NCBI RefSeq assembly: GCF_000686725.1
Contig: NZ_KK366009.1
Location: forward strand, 202,037-266,036
DNA: 64,000 nt
Source of the DNA: Clostridium akagii DSM 12554
GTDB taxonomy: Bacteria > Bacillota > Clostridia > Clostridiales > Clostridiaceae
Reading direction: 5' to 3'
Shown here piece after piece: positions 17,111-26,180 of this stretch. The notes under the pieces were generated by a model that was not told the DNA's origin, searched no databases, and worked only from the letters and a program-made list of their open reading frames with translations. Both the position numbers and the translations under genes were made by a program. Every line of letters begins with the position of its first letter. Positions within the stretch are counted from its first letter, which is position 1.

Positions 17111-18358
17111 TTTTAATTTTTTCTTTCTATAGATTACGAGGGCATAAAGTAACACAAATATTCCTATAATTAAATAAATTGCTTTAGTCTTATTTAAATT
17201 TAAGGGATTAGAATTAGATGAAAAAATACTAGGAGAATATGTAATACCACTCAGCAGGTTTAGGTTTCCTAACAATTTACCATCTAGATTTAAATCAATA
17301 TTAGTTACCTTTTGTCCTTTATGAAATTTAGTTGTTTTTATTGAATTATTAATAAATTTAAAGCTAGGTTTTGAAGTAGAATCTTTAGCTGATGTATAAT
17401 AAAAGTCTTCTGCAGCAATAAGAGGAATCTTTTTACCATTAGATTCTTTGTAGTAGGTTACTATATCTCCCGTTGAATACTCTTTGGTCAAATTAAAATT
17501 AGTAAAACCATAGTCAAAAAGCGCTTTTGCATCTACAAAATATTTTTGATCGTCACTATGCATAATTGTAACTATCAGTCTATGACCGTTTCTTGTTGCA
17601 GCAGCTACGTAAGAATGGAGTGATTGAGTTGTATAACCTGTTTTACCACCATCAATTCCATCACAATAGTCCCCCGTGCCCTTATATACTAGTTTATTTT
17701 CATTTCTCAAAGTCCTGTTTATGGTTGATGCAGCTTGGTCAGTTTTGTTGGTGGGAGAAATTTTATAAGAGGTCGTAGTGGCAATCTCCTTGAATTCAGG
17801 ATAGGTAGAAAGCTTTTTTAATATAAGAGCCAAATCTTTGGCTGATGTTAAGTGATCTTTGTCATAAAGACCGTTTGGATTTTGAAAATTTGTATTAGTG
17901 CATCCAAGTTCTTTTGCTCTCTCATTCATTAACTTTGCGAAAGCAGGTACTGAACCACTAATGTGATCAGCCAGTGCAACAGCTGAATCGTTAGCTGAAC
18001 GCAAAAGCAAACCATACAATAAATCCTTTACTGGTAGTTGCTCTCCATTTTGTAGACAAAGAGTATTTCCATCTAAAAGAGTATGGTTTTTAGTAGTGAA
18101 ATCATTGCTTAAAGTTACAATATCATCAGATTTAGTATTTTCAATTGTCAAAAGCGCTGTCATTATTTTTGTTGTAGAAGCAGGGTGAAATTGTTCATCT
18201 ATATTTTTCCCATATAATATTTCTCCTGTGGTAGCATCCATTAAAACTATGCCATCACCTGAGACATTAGGTGGGCTTAAAGTTTCCGCATTTGTTTTTA
18301 TGCTTATATTGCTTAGTACTAAAAAAACTATAACTAGAACTGTGACTACTTTTTTCAT
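17081..18358 (-). CDS. D-alanyl-D-alanine carboxypeptidase (DacF/PBP5 type)
   Basis: 425 aa from ATG at 18358, which follows GGAGG on the minus strand; a longer frame to 18460 has no ribosome binding site. A signal peptide (MKKVVTVLVIVFLVLSNI) is followed by peptidase S11 motifs: SxxK in PASTTK, SxN in SAND and KTG in GGKTGYT. A C-terminal domain and one hydrophobic segment with a lysine-rich end (IYRKKKLKGKK) anchor it to the membrane. It trims D-Ala from pentapeptides; DacF types act in spore cortex formation, but vegetative DacA is also possible. Only gene on this strand before 19835; convergent with the rluD-type gene. Confidence 0.9.
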   Translation of the reverse strand: MKKVVTVLVIVFLVLSNISIKTNAETLSPPNVSGDGIVLMDATTGEILYGKNIDEQFHPASTTKIMTALLTIENTKSDDIVTLSNDFTTKNHTLLDGNTLCLQNGEQLPVKDLLYGLLLRSANDSAVALADHISGSVPAFAKLMNERAKELGCTNTNFQNPNGLYDKDHLTSAKDLALILKKLSTYPEFKEIATTTSYKISPTNKTDQAASTINRTLRNENKLVYKGTGDYCDGIDGGKTGYTTQSLHSYVAAATRNGHRLIVTIMHSDDQKYFVDAKALFDYGFTNFNLTKEYSTGDIVTYYKESNGKKIPLIAAEDFYYTSAKDSTSKPSFKFINNSIKTTKFHKGQKVTNIDLNLDGKLLGNLNLLSGITYSPSIFSSNSNPLNLNKTKAIYLIIGIFVLLYALVIYRKKKLKGKKFRDYYK

Positions 18359-18520
18359 TGTACCCTCCTTTATTCTTTTTAGGGCACACAGCATAGGGGA
18401 TTGTGTGATTCCAAAAAAGTTTGATGTTTTTAGTATAACAAAAAAAACTATAACTGGCAAAAGAAATATGAGTATTTACCAATATATTTGTCAATAATTA
18501 GTATAAAAGGAGGGACGTTT

Positions 18521-19180
18521 ATGAATAATAAAAAAATAATAGGAGCAACACTAATTGCAGTTATATTTATAGTATTCCTTATAGTTGGGTATACTATACA
18601 AAAATCTAAGAAAAATATGGATTACAATGATATATCTGTATATAAAGGAAGCAATTTTACTGAAAATAAAAGTGAAGCATCTTATAATACAGTTGATGAA
18701 AGTGGGGGCGGAGTTAAAAAAGTAATCAATGCACAAATATATGGAGAAGTAAAAAAGCCAGGAGTCTATACATTGGAAAATGGTAAAATGGTGAAAGATT
18801 TGATTGACAAGGCTGGTGGATTCACTGAAAATGCAGATTGTTTTAGTATTAATGGCGCAAAAAAAATATCCGATGGAGATGATATTGAGGTAAAATCAAA
18901 AACTCAAAATACTACTCAAGGTGCTGCTGCCATAGGAGGCACAAATGTTAATGCTGATGGAACTAATACAAACACAGGGAATGATAAACTAGATATAAAT
19001 AGAGCAACTGAAGATGATATTATAAATAAGAAAATACCGGGTATTGGTAAGGGAATTGCAGAAAAAATTATAAAATTTAGACAGAGTAATGGTGGAAGAA
19101 TTAACTCTGAGAAGGATATGGAAACTGCAATTGGGCCAAACAGAGGAAAAAAAATTATGGATTATATTGAAATAAATTAA
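18521..19180 (+). CDS. comEA: ComEA-like DNA-binding protein (SLBB + helix-hairpin-helix)
   Basis: 219 aa from ATG 18521 after GGAGGG (an upstream TTG at 18488 precedes the ribosome binding site). One N-terminal membrane anchor (residues 5-25), an SLBB-type domain around IYGEVKKPGVYTLENG, a low-complexity N/T/G linker, and a C-terminal helix-hairpin-helix (LDINRATEDDI...IPGIGKGIAEKII). ComEA binds incoming double-stranded DNA at the outer membrane face. The first helix turn is changed from the usual NxAxxxELxxLPGIG to a version with an inserted 'INKKIPGIG'. comEC follows after two intervening genes rather than directly. Confidence 0.85.
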   Translation: MNNKKIIGATLIAVIFIVFLIVGYTIQKSKKNMDYNDISVYKGSNFTENKSEASYNTVDESGGGVKKVINAQIYGEVKKPGVYTLENGKMVKDLIDKAGGFTENADCFSINGAKKISDGDDIEVKSKTQNTTQGAAAIGGTNVNADGTNTNTGNDKLDINRATEDDIINKKIPGIGKGIAEKIIKFRQSNGGRINSEKDMETAIGPNRGKKIMDYIEIN

Positions 19181-19253
19181 AAACTACACATAAATAAGTT
19201 ATACGTAATGGTGATTTTTCTATTTTAGTGTTAAATATATAATATGAAAACTG

Positions 19254-19292
19254 AACGTACATAGATTCGTTTAAATCAAATCTATGTACGTT
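19254..19292. terminator. Inverted repeat, probable terminator
   Basis: A perfect 14-bp inverted repeat, AACGTACATAGATT (19254-19267) and AATCTATGTACGTT (19279-19292), lies between convergent comEA and the kinase-like gene. T-rich sequence follows on the + side (GAAATTTTG) and TTTTCATAT on the minus side, so it may stop transcription from both. Confidence 0.6.
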
Positions 19293-19325
19293 GAAATTTT
19301 GTTAAAACGTTTTTAAACATCATAA

Positions 19326-19835
19326 TTAGTCAAAGTATTTATCGTATAAGGCATTAGTGCATCCATAATCTATAAGCAACGGCTTTTGATTTAGTATTCC
19401 CCAGGAGGAGATAGCCTTTATGTCTGGATACAGTAAATCATAATGTTTTGCAATATTTTTAACAGATATAAAAAAATCGCTATTTCGTTTTATACTTGTA
19501 TAATCAAAAATATTTCCATGTTTAAAACCAAGTATTTCAGAGAATGGTAAAGCTCTTCTCATTACTATCATGCCTTCTTTATACCAAACTATAGGACAAA
19601 AAAATTTTTTATATTTTGAATCTATACTATTGTATATATAATCTTCAGTTTTACATTGGTATTTTCCTGTTTTATTTTTGGAAAACTTAACAACATAAGT
19701 TTCATCTATAGCATATACGATTCTACTTGCTCCTTGACCTAAAAACTTATATTTATTTTTTAAACTATGATGATCCGTCAAATACAACTCTTCGAATAAA
19801 TCTACTGGAATGTCTAGGTTATCAGCAGTATTCAT
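19326..19835 (-). CDS. Small protein kinase-like protein, function unknown
   Basis: 169 aa from ATG at 19835, eight bases after GGAGG on the minus strand. The N-terminal lobe of a kinase fold can be seen: glycine loop GQGASRIVY (33-41), VVKF with the ATP lysine at K50, and a hinge-like 'MIVMRRALP'. Near the C-terminus LLIDYG (153-158) resembles the DFG metal-binding motif. A normal HRD/HxDxxxxN catalytic loop is not seen; the place reads HYDLLYPDIKAISSWG. The protein is much shorter than usual kinases. Monocistronic, facing away from the pseudo-ATPase gene. It may be a small kinase, a pseudokinase or a nucleotide-binding sensor. Confidence 0.6.
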   Translation of the reverse strand: MNTADNLDIPVDLFEELYLTDHHSLKNKYKFLGQGASRIVYAIDETYVVKFSKNKTGKYQCKTEDYIYNSIDSKYKKFFCPIVWYKEGMIVMRRALPFSEILGFKHGNIFDYTSIKRNSDFFISVKNIAKHYDLLYPDIKAISSWGILNQKPLLIDYGCTNALYDKYFD

Positions 19836-20203
19836 AAAATTTACCTCCATAAATATGCAGTAGAATAATAATATATTACTCACTACTAATATATAGATTG
19901 TGTATTATATTTGACTATAACTTTTAGCATTTATATTGATTTTAGTGCTTTTTCGCATCAGAAGCAAAATTTTCATATCTTTCAATTGTAAATTTTTAAT
20001 TTTTAACTATTTGAAAGTGTGTTAATATAGTAGTATTAATTAAATTTATATATTGATTTATAGGTATTGTGCTATATTTTTAACATCTATAGTACGATAA
20101 TAATATAGAATAGTTAAAAACAATAAATAGTAATTGCTACTTAAATATTAAATGATAGAAAAGATTATTTAAAGCAAAAGGAGTAATGCAGGGGGAAATT
20201 TTG
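19836..20203. other. AT-rich divergent intergenic region
   Basis: 368 bp between the minus-strand kinase-like gene and the pseudo-ATPase gene. It must hold both promoters. Candidate weak elements on the + strand are TTAACA (20080-20085) and TAATAT (20101-20106) but the spacing is 15 bp. I see no operator-like palindrome, repeat or small gene. Confidence 0.4.
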
Positions 20204-22789
20204 ATGACTGATTGGTATAATTTGGCTTGGAATGATGTAGTTAACTTAATGCAAAGCAACGCAACTCATGGGCTTATTGAGGAAGAAGTTAAATTAAATA
20301 GAGAAAAATATGGTTCTAATAAAATAATAAACATGCAAAAGAAAAAAATCGTGAAATCTATATTAAAACAGGCAGTTCAGCCATGGACAGCATCCTTGCT
20401 AGTATGTATAGTTTTATATTCAATTTTACACATGTATTTTCCGGTAGCAGTGTTAGTACTATTATTATTAATAAGTATAGCAATGCTTTTTATGGAAAAA
20501 TATAAAGATAAAAAAGATCTAAAAGCTTTGGTTAAATTTAATTCAGGAGAATGTACTGTTATAAGGAATGGAAAGTTAACTACCATTAGCAATGAAGAGG
20601 TAGTTGTAGGTGATATAGTTGTTTACACTAAGGGCAGTGTTATACCAGCAGATATAAGAATAATGGATTGTGAAAATCTTAGTGTAATTGAAACTGCTGT
20701 GACAAGGGATAATAATATAATTGATAAATATTCCGCAAGGCTTTTAGAGTATGATTTAAGTTTGTCGGAAATGAGAAATATACTTTTCAAATCATCTGTG
20801 GTGCATCATGGGGAAGGTGAAGGTATTGTTGTAGCAGTTGGTATGAATACTGAAATCGGTAAACTTATGGAAACATTTTTGGAAATTGAACAGCAGGAAA
20901 ATTTATTTTATAAGGGAATAGGTAGTGTAGTTAATACTGTATCATTATTTGGCATTTTTGCATCTATTATTATTTTTGTGACTGAAATTACAAAAAAAAG
21001 TAACATATCACAACTGTGGTTATCAGTGGCTACATTGCTCATAACATCAATACCTTTTAGTATTTCAATAATAATATATGTTATAAGTGCTTTTATAAAG
21101 ATTAATTTTAAAAGACAAGGCATATTTGTTAAAGGTATATCTAAGATTGAAGTGGCATCAAATATGGATGTATTAATTTCAGAGAAAGAAAATATATTTA
21201 CAAAAGGTATTGTGAAGGTCTCAAGTATATATGATTCTAGTATGATTCAGCGTATTGGATATGAATTCCAAAGAAATGATAATAACAAAAGAATTATAGA
21301 AATAGCTTTGCTTTGTAATGATTCAGAGATTGGTAATATTAATGGTAGTGAAGATCAAATTGAAATTGCGCTTCTGAATTTTGGAAAGCAAAATGGAATT
21401 AATAAAATTGAACTTGAAAGAAATCAAAAAAGAATATTGAAAATGCCATACGATAAAGAAAAAAGGATCAAGACCACCGTAAATAAAATTGACAAAAATT
21501 ATAGAGCATACGTTAAAGGTGCAGTGGATGTTTTAATAGAGGAATGCACACACATAATGAAAAATGGTATTGAAAAAGAACTTACAGAAGAGGAGATTGA
21601 GGAAATAAAGCTAGCTGACATAGATATGTCAAATGAATCCTTGTATGTTATTGGACTGGCATATAGAAACTTTACATACAAGCCATCTGTTAATGAAAAC
21701 ATTGAGAGTAATCTTATATTTGCAGGGCTTATTGGCTTAGAAAATCCTATTATGGAAGATACGGATTTATATATAAAAAAGTCAAGGTTAATGGGACTTA
21801 AACCAGTTATATATACAGAAGATAGTAAACTAACAGCTATGGCGGTTGGAAAGAATATGGGTATTTTAAATATAGGTGAAACTGTAATATCTGGAATTGA
21901 AATGGACTATACAGAAGACGTTGAAATAGAAAGAAATATACAGAAGGTGAGTATTTTTTCAAGAATACTTTCAACACATAAAACAAAAATAGTAAAAGCA
22001 TATAAAGATATCGACTATAAAGTTGCATTGACAGGAAACAAGTTAATGGATTTACCGCCTCTAAAAATAGCTGATTTATCCATTGCGTATGGTGAAAATT
22101 GTAGTAATGTTGTAAAAAAGCTTAGCGATATGTATGTGAAAAAAATTGATTTTAAATTAATAATAGATTTTGTATACGATAGTAAAACCATAATTAATTC
22201 ACTTAGGTATATAATTGAATTATTGTGCACATCAAGTTTAAGTCAATTTTTATTTTGTTTATTATCAATGATATTTTATAACAAGATGCCACTGTCATTT
22301 AATGAAATACTTTGGTTTAATATGTTTAATGGACTCATTATATCTTTGTTAATATTCTCATCTAGAGAAAAATTGTGGAATAATTTAAGTGTAAAAAGGT
22401 ATACTGACAAAAGTATTTGGAATGAAAAGGGTATTAGTATTATATTTGATTCAGTAATACTTGCTTTGATTTGTATTGTGACATTTAATCTACCTATAAG
22501 TAGTTCAAGTAATAGAAATATTACAGAAATCTTTACGTTTTTTTCTGCTGGACAAATTATATTGATGTTTAAAATAAGGTTTATTAAAAACTGGATTTTC
22601 GACTCATTATTATTAGTGTATATTGCTAGTAACATTATGATTATTATTACTAAATTTGGAGCTATGTTTATTGGTTTAGAAGTAATTGATTTTTCTGGTA
22701 TGCTGATTGTTTTATTAATGATAGTAGCATATATTTTGGTTTTATTTATTAAAAAGATTTTTATAAAGCGAGAAAATTTTATACAGTAA
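20204..22789 (+). CDS. Degenerate P-type ATPase homologue (catalytic motifs lost)
   Basis: 861 aa from ATG 20204, seven bases after GGGGGA (ATG 20186 is an alternative six codons upstream). Layout is that of a P2-type cation ATPase: N-terminal cation-ATPase domain (WYNLAWNDVVNLM...), membrane pair, actuator domain, membrane pair, P and N domains, C-terminal membrane helices. But the phosphorylation motif DKTGT is replaced by EKENI (E327 in place of Asp), TGES by TRDN (167-170), PEGL of helix M4 by PFSI, TGD by TED, and GDGxND by GNKLMD. Only the nucleotide-domain KGA (438-440) and some structural segments remain. It cannot run a normal P-type cycle. The long intact frame argues against decay, so a regulatory or structural role is inferred. 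comEC follows after 66 bp. Confidence 0.85.
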   Translation: MTDWYNLAWNDVVNLMQSNATHGLIEEEVKLNREKYGSNKIINMQKKKIVKSILKQAVQPWTASLLVCIVLYSILHMYFPVAVLVLLLLISIAMLFMEKYKDKKDLKALVKFNSGECTVIRNGKLTTISNEEVVVGDIVVYTKGSVIPADIRIMDCENLSVIETAVTRDNNIIDKYSARLLEYDLSLSEMRNILFKSSVVHHGEGEGIVVAVGMNTEIGKLMETFLEIEQQENLFYKGIGSVVNTVSLFGIFASIIIFVTEITKKSNISQLWLSVATLLITSIPFSISIIIYVISAFIKINFKRQGIFVKGISKIEVASNMDVLISEKENIFTKGIVKVSSIYDSSMIQRIGYEFQRNDNNKRIIEIALLCNDSEIGNINGSEDQIEIALLNFGKQNGINKIELERNQKRILKMPYDKEKRIKTTVNKIDKNYRAYVKGAVDVLIEECTHIMKNGIEKELTEEEIEEIKLADIDMSNESLYVIGLAYRNFTYKPSVNENIESNLIFAGLIGLENPIMEDTDLYIKKSRLMGLKPVIYTEDSKLTAMAVGKNMGILNIGETVISGIEMDYTEDVEIERNIQKVSIFSRILSTHKTKIVKAYKDIDYKVALTGNKLMDLPPLKIADLSIAYGENCSNVVKKLSDMYVKKIDFKLIIDFVYDSKTIINSLRYIIELLCTSSLSQFLFCLLSMIFYNKMPLSFNEILWFNMFNGLIISLLIFSSREKLWNNLSVKRYTDKSIWNEKGISIIFDSVILALICIVTFNLPISSSSNRNITEIFTFFSAGQIILMFKIRFIKNWIFDSLLLVYIASNIMIIITKFGAMFIGLEVIDFSGMLIVLLMIVAYILVLFIKKIFIKRENFIQ

Positions 22790-22855
22790 TCATACGATTT
22801 AAATTTGTGTTTAACATTCATGTTATTGGATAAAATAATAACATGGAGGGAAATA

Positions 22856-24631
22856 ATGATGGAAAAACCATTAGTTTGCTTTTTTATTTCTATGATTATA
22901 GGAGATCTTTGTGGCATATTACTCAATGATTTTTTATTTTTAGATGTGGCAATTGCTGCATCTTTTTTAATATGTGTTTTTTTAATTTGTGAAAAAAAAT
23001 TTTTTGCTTTTATGATGCTATTTTTTATTATTGGATTTTCCAGCTTGCTAAGCTATTTTGGTGTAGGATTACCAGTAGAATCAGAATTAAATGTTAGAAT
23101 TATAAATAAAAGCCAATTTTATACAACAGCAAGTTATATAGGTAGGAAAGTAAGCATAAATGGCAACCTTAAAAATGTTGATATTGGACAGAAAGTTCTT
23201 CTAAAGGGATATTTTAATAAGAGCACTGATTATGATTATGGAGTAATCGGTAACTATAAGGTTATTAAAATTGGAAGTAAAAGCAATGATTTTATATCAA
23301 TACTCTACACTTTTAAAGACAAAATTCATAAAAAATTTAATAGTGAAATTGGTGAAGAGCTTGGGTCGGAAATAATGGCCATAGCATTTGGTGATTCAGC
23401 CCAGCTTTCACAGGATAGCAAAAACGATTTTAAAGGTTTGGGTATCGTATATGCTATTTGTGTATCAGGGCTACATATGTTAATTGTTTTTAAAGTATTG
23501 AGATTATGTCTTAGTTTAGAATTATCAATTATAGGGGGTATAATATACACACTATTTACTGGGTGTCAACCATCTACAGTTAGGGCATTAATAATGATTA
23601 TAATATTGAAATATTCAAAAAAGCTTAGTAAAAATTATGATGTATACTCAGCCTTAAGTTTAGCTGGTATGCTGCTCGTACTGCTGAAACCTTATTACAT
23701 ATTAGACGTTGGATTCATGCTCTCGTTTCTTGCAACACTTGGAATAGCAATGTTTTATAAAAAGATATCAAAAGCTTTATACAAATTGCCTAAAAGGATT
23801 AATGAGAGTCTCAGTATAAGTTTAAGTGTTCAAAGTCTATCATTGCCCTATGCATTATTTACATTGAAAAGTTTTAGTTTTGGGTCTATTTTAGGGAATA
23901 TATTTTTAGTACCTATATTCTCCATTTTGGTTGTTTTAGGCAATGTGGCATTGGTAGCATCTCCGGTTAAGATGTTATTTGGTATTATTTCAATGCCAAT
24001 ATACATGTTATTAACTGCGCTTAATGGAGGCATAAGCATACTACTAAAACTGACACCTCCTATGGTGTATATACCGCCAATTTATGCTATTTTTATAATG
24101 TATTTATATTTATGTTATATTCTTATGAGAAAGGGATATAAAAGTGTAAAGTATGGACCTATGCTTTTTTTTGTAATTATATTAATAAATCAATACAGTT
24201 TTTTACCTGGTATGTCATACTTGCAATTAAAAAACGGATACGGTTTTTTAGTGAAGGATAAATGGAATACAATATTAGTATCAAATTATGAAATAAAAGA
24301 TAGCAATGAAAGACAGGAACTCAAAGGAAAATTTTTTGTAAATAAGTTTGTTAACAATGCGCAAAATAGTTATGACATTTTAGTTAGAAATAAATATTTG
24401 ATAATAATACCTAAAAGCCAAGGGAAAAATAAAACAATACTTAAAGTAATTAACGTTAAAGATAAAAATAACATTATTTATTTTTACAATGATGGAATAA
24501 AGTATTATGGCATAAACTGTTTGCAAAATTATGATATAATTAATGAAGATTCAAGTGAAAAAAAGTCAAATTTGCCTAAAGACGATGTTGACTTAGAAAT
24601 AATAAATAATAAAGTATTAGTACTTAAATAG
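22856..24631 (+). CDS. comEC: ComEC/Rec2 family membrane protein without metallo-beta-lactamase domain
   Basis: 591 aa from ATG 22856, five bases after GGAGGG (ATG 22859 is also possible). After an N-terminal membrane pair and an OB-like extracellular segment (to about residue 165), the competence domain begins with EIMAIAFGDSAQLS and VYAICVSGLHML, followed by many membrane helices to about residue 450. Full-length ComEC has a C-terminal metallo-beta-lactamase nuclease domain with HxHxDH; no such motif occurs in the remaining 140 residues. ComEC is the channel for single-stranded DNA uptake. Many clostridial ComEC are shorter like this. Confidence 0.85.
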   Translation: MMEKPLVCFFISMIIGDLCGILLNDFLFLDVAIAASFLICVFLICEKKFFAFMMLFFIIGFSSLLSYFGVGLPVESELNVRIINKSQFYTTASYIGRKVSINGNLKNVDIGQKVLLKGYFNKSTDYDYGVIGNYKVIKIGSKSNDFISILYTFKDKIHKKFNSEIGEELGSEIMAIAFGDSAQLSQDSKNDFKGLGIVYAICVSGLHMLIVFKVLRLCLSLELSIIGGIIYTLFTGCQPSTVRALIMIIILKYSKKLSKNYDVYSALSLAGMLLVLLKPYYILDVGFMLSFLATLGIAMFYKKISKALYKLPKRINESLSISLSVQSLSLPYALFTLKSFSFGSILGNIFLVPIFSILVVLGNVALVASPVKMLFGIISMPIYMLLTALNGGISILLKLTPPMVYIPPIYAIFIMYLYLCYILMRKGYKSVKYGPMLFFVIILINQYSFLPGMSYLQLKNGYGFLVKDKWNTILVSNYEIKDSNERQELKGKFFVNKFVNNAQNSYDILVRNKYLIIIPKSQGKNKTILKVINVKDKNNIIYFYNDGIKYYGINCLQNYDIINEDSSEKKSNLPKDDVDLEIINNKVLVLK

Positions 24632-24642
24632 TAGGTGATGGA

Positions 24643-25674
24643 ATGATTAATTTTTTAGAGCTAGAAAATAGAATTAAGGCAAACAAGTTTGATAGTTATT
24701 ACATACTTTGTGGTTTCAATGAAAACATTATTAAGAAAAATATTAAAGATATTATTGATAAAAACGTAAATGGAGACTTTTTAGATTTGAATTATTTTAA
24801 ATATGATGGAAATATAGTTCAATATGATCAAATCTTTAATGCTTGTGAAACATTACCTTTTATGAGTGAAAAAAAAGTGGTGGTTGTTTACAGGTCTGAT
24901 TTTCTAAGTGATAAAACAAAAAATGTAAACAAAAACAGTAACGACATTATTAAGAAACTTCAAGATTATGCGGCACATGTGCCTAAGCATTGTATTTTAA
25001 TAATGTATTATGTATATGATAATGATAGAGAAAAATTAAGTAGCAAGGCAAAAAAGCTTGATAAAAAAGCATGTGTTGTTGAATTTACAAAATTAAAAGG
25101 AGTTATGCTTCAAAAAAAAGTTAAAGAAATGTTTGATAAAAGAGGTAAAAGTATTGATAAGACACAATTAAGCTATTTTTGTAGTGAAGTTGAAAATAAT
25201 ATGGACATCATTAAAAATGAAATAGATAAATTATGCGATTATACTGGTGATAGACCTATTGAAAAAAAAGATATTTTGGATTTAACAATTGCAAAAAGCG
25301 ATAAGGATATATTTAACCTTGTTGATTTTTTATCTCAAAGGAAACCAGAATCTGCAATTAATATTCTTGATGATCTTATGTTCAGAGGTGAAAAAGCCAC
25401 AGTAATACTATCAATGATAGAAAGACAATATAATATTATGTTGAATTTAAAGCTAGGCATGGAAAACGGCCAGAATGCAGAGGAACTTGCAAGGGAATTT
25501 AGACTGCACCCATATGTATGTGAAAAAATGATGATTCAATGCAGAAGTTATACTGTGAAACAAATTATTAAAGCAGAAGAAATATGTATAGAAACCGAAA
25601 AGCAACTAAAGAGTCAAGGAAGCGATGACAGAATAAAGATGGAGTTACTTATAATTAAAAGTGCAGTAGTTTAA
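24643..25674 (+). CDS. holA: DNA polymerase III delta subunit
   Basis: 343 aa, the usual length. Family features include the early YYILCGFNENIIKKNI P-loop-like region without a working Walker A, and the C-terminal clamp-loader helices (about 215-343). Delta opens the beta clamp within the clamp loader. It follows comEC by 11 bp with an AGGTGATGG ribosome binding site, the normal comEC-holA-rpsT order of Firmicutes. Confidence 0.92.
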   Translation: MINFLELENRIKANKFDSYYILCGFNENIIKKNIKDIIDKNVNGDFLDLNYFKYDGNIVQYDQIFNACETLPFMSEKKVVVVYRSDFLSDKTKNVNKNSNDIIKKLQDYAAHVPKHCILIMYYVYDNDREKLSSKAKKLDKKACVVEFTKLKGVMLQKKVKEMFDKRGKSIDKTQLSYFCSEVENNMDIIKNEIDKLCDYTGDRPIEKKDILDLTIAKSDKDIFNLVDFLSQRKPESAINILDDLMFRGEKATVILSMIERQYNIMLNLKLGMENGQNAEELAREFRLHPYVCEKMMIQCRSYTVKQIIKAEEICIETEKQLKSQGSDDRIKMELLIIKSAVV

Positions 25675-25689
25675 GATTTTTGAAAAAAT

Positions 25690-25724
25690 ACAAAAAAATA
25701 AATAGCCGGTGATAAACACCGGTT
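25690..25724 (-). terminator. Terminator of rpsT (may also serve holA)
   Basis: CCGGTG (25706-25711) pairs with CACCGG (25717-25722). On the minus strand the stem is followed by CTATTTATTTTTTT, so it terminates rpsT; holA runs into it from the other side. Confidence 0.75.
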
Positions 25725-25730
25725 AATTTA

Positions 25731-25997
25731 TTAAGCTTCTAAAGCATGCAATTTTGCGGCAAATCTTGATTTAAATCGAGCTGCCTTGTTTTTATGTATA
25801 ACTCCCTTTGAAGCAGCCATATCTAAAGATTTTACTACTTCAACATAGTTAACCTTAGCATCCTCAGTGTTTTTTGCAATAATTGCTACTTCAAACTTCT
25901 TTAGAGTAGTTTTTAAAGCAGATTTAATCATCCTATTTCTAAGAGTCTTAACTTCAGTTACTTTTATTCTTTTTTTTGCAGATTTAATGTTAGCCAT
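25731..25997 (-). CDS. rpsT: 30S ribosomal protein S20
   Basis: 88 aa, full length, all-helical and very basic: [15 protein letters not shown], then [15 protein letters not shown] and [18 protein letters not shown]. bS20 binds 16S rRNA. ATG at 25997 follows a GGGAGTG ribosome binding site on the minus strand. Encoded opposite to holA and gpr, as in B. subtilis. Confidence 0.97.
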   Translation of the reverse strand: MANIKSAKKRIKVTEVKTLRNRMIKSALKTTLKKFEVAIIAKNTEDAKVNYVEVVKSLDMAASKGVIHKNKAARFKSRFAAKLHALEA

Positions 25998-26180
25998 TTA
26001 GTTTCACTCCCTTATAATATTATAAACACTCACAATTGGGGAATATCCTACGAGCATTCTCATATATAACATATGTATTATATCATTAAAAAAATCTTTC
26101 CACAAGTATTACTTTAAAAGAATAGTATCTGCATTAAGAGAAACAATAGACCCATAGAATAATTTTAAGGGGTGAAATTA

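Noticed and set aside
22276..22926. Open minus-strand frame of 216 codons opposite the pseudo-ATPase end and comEC start
   Set aside because: Composition is low-complexity Ile/Asn/Lys-rich as expected for an AT-rich antisense frame; no ribosome binding site; it lies across two real genes.
26131..26159. Sigma-G type promoter before gpr (GCATT-N17-CATAGAA)
   Set aside because: The match to the forespore consensus is poor; it is mentioned only because gpr is normally forespore-expressed.
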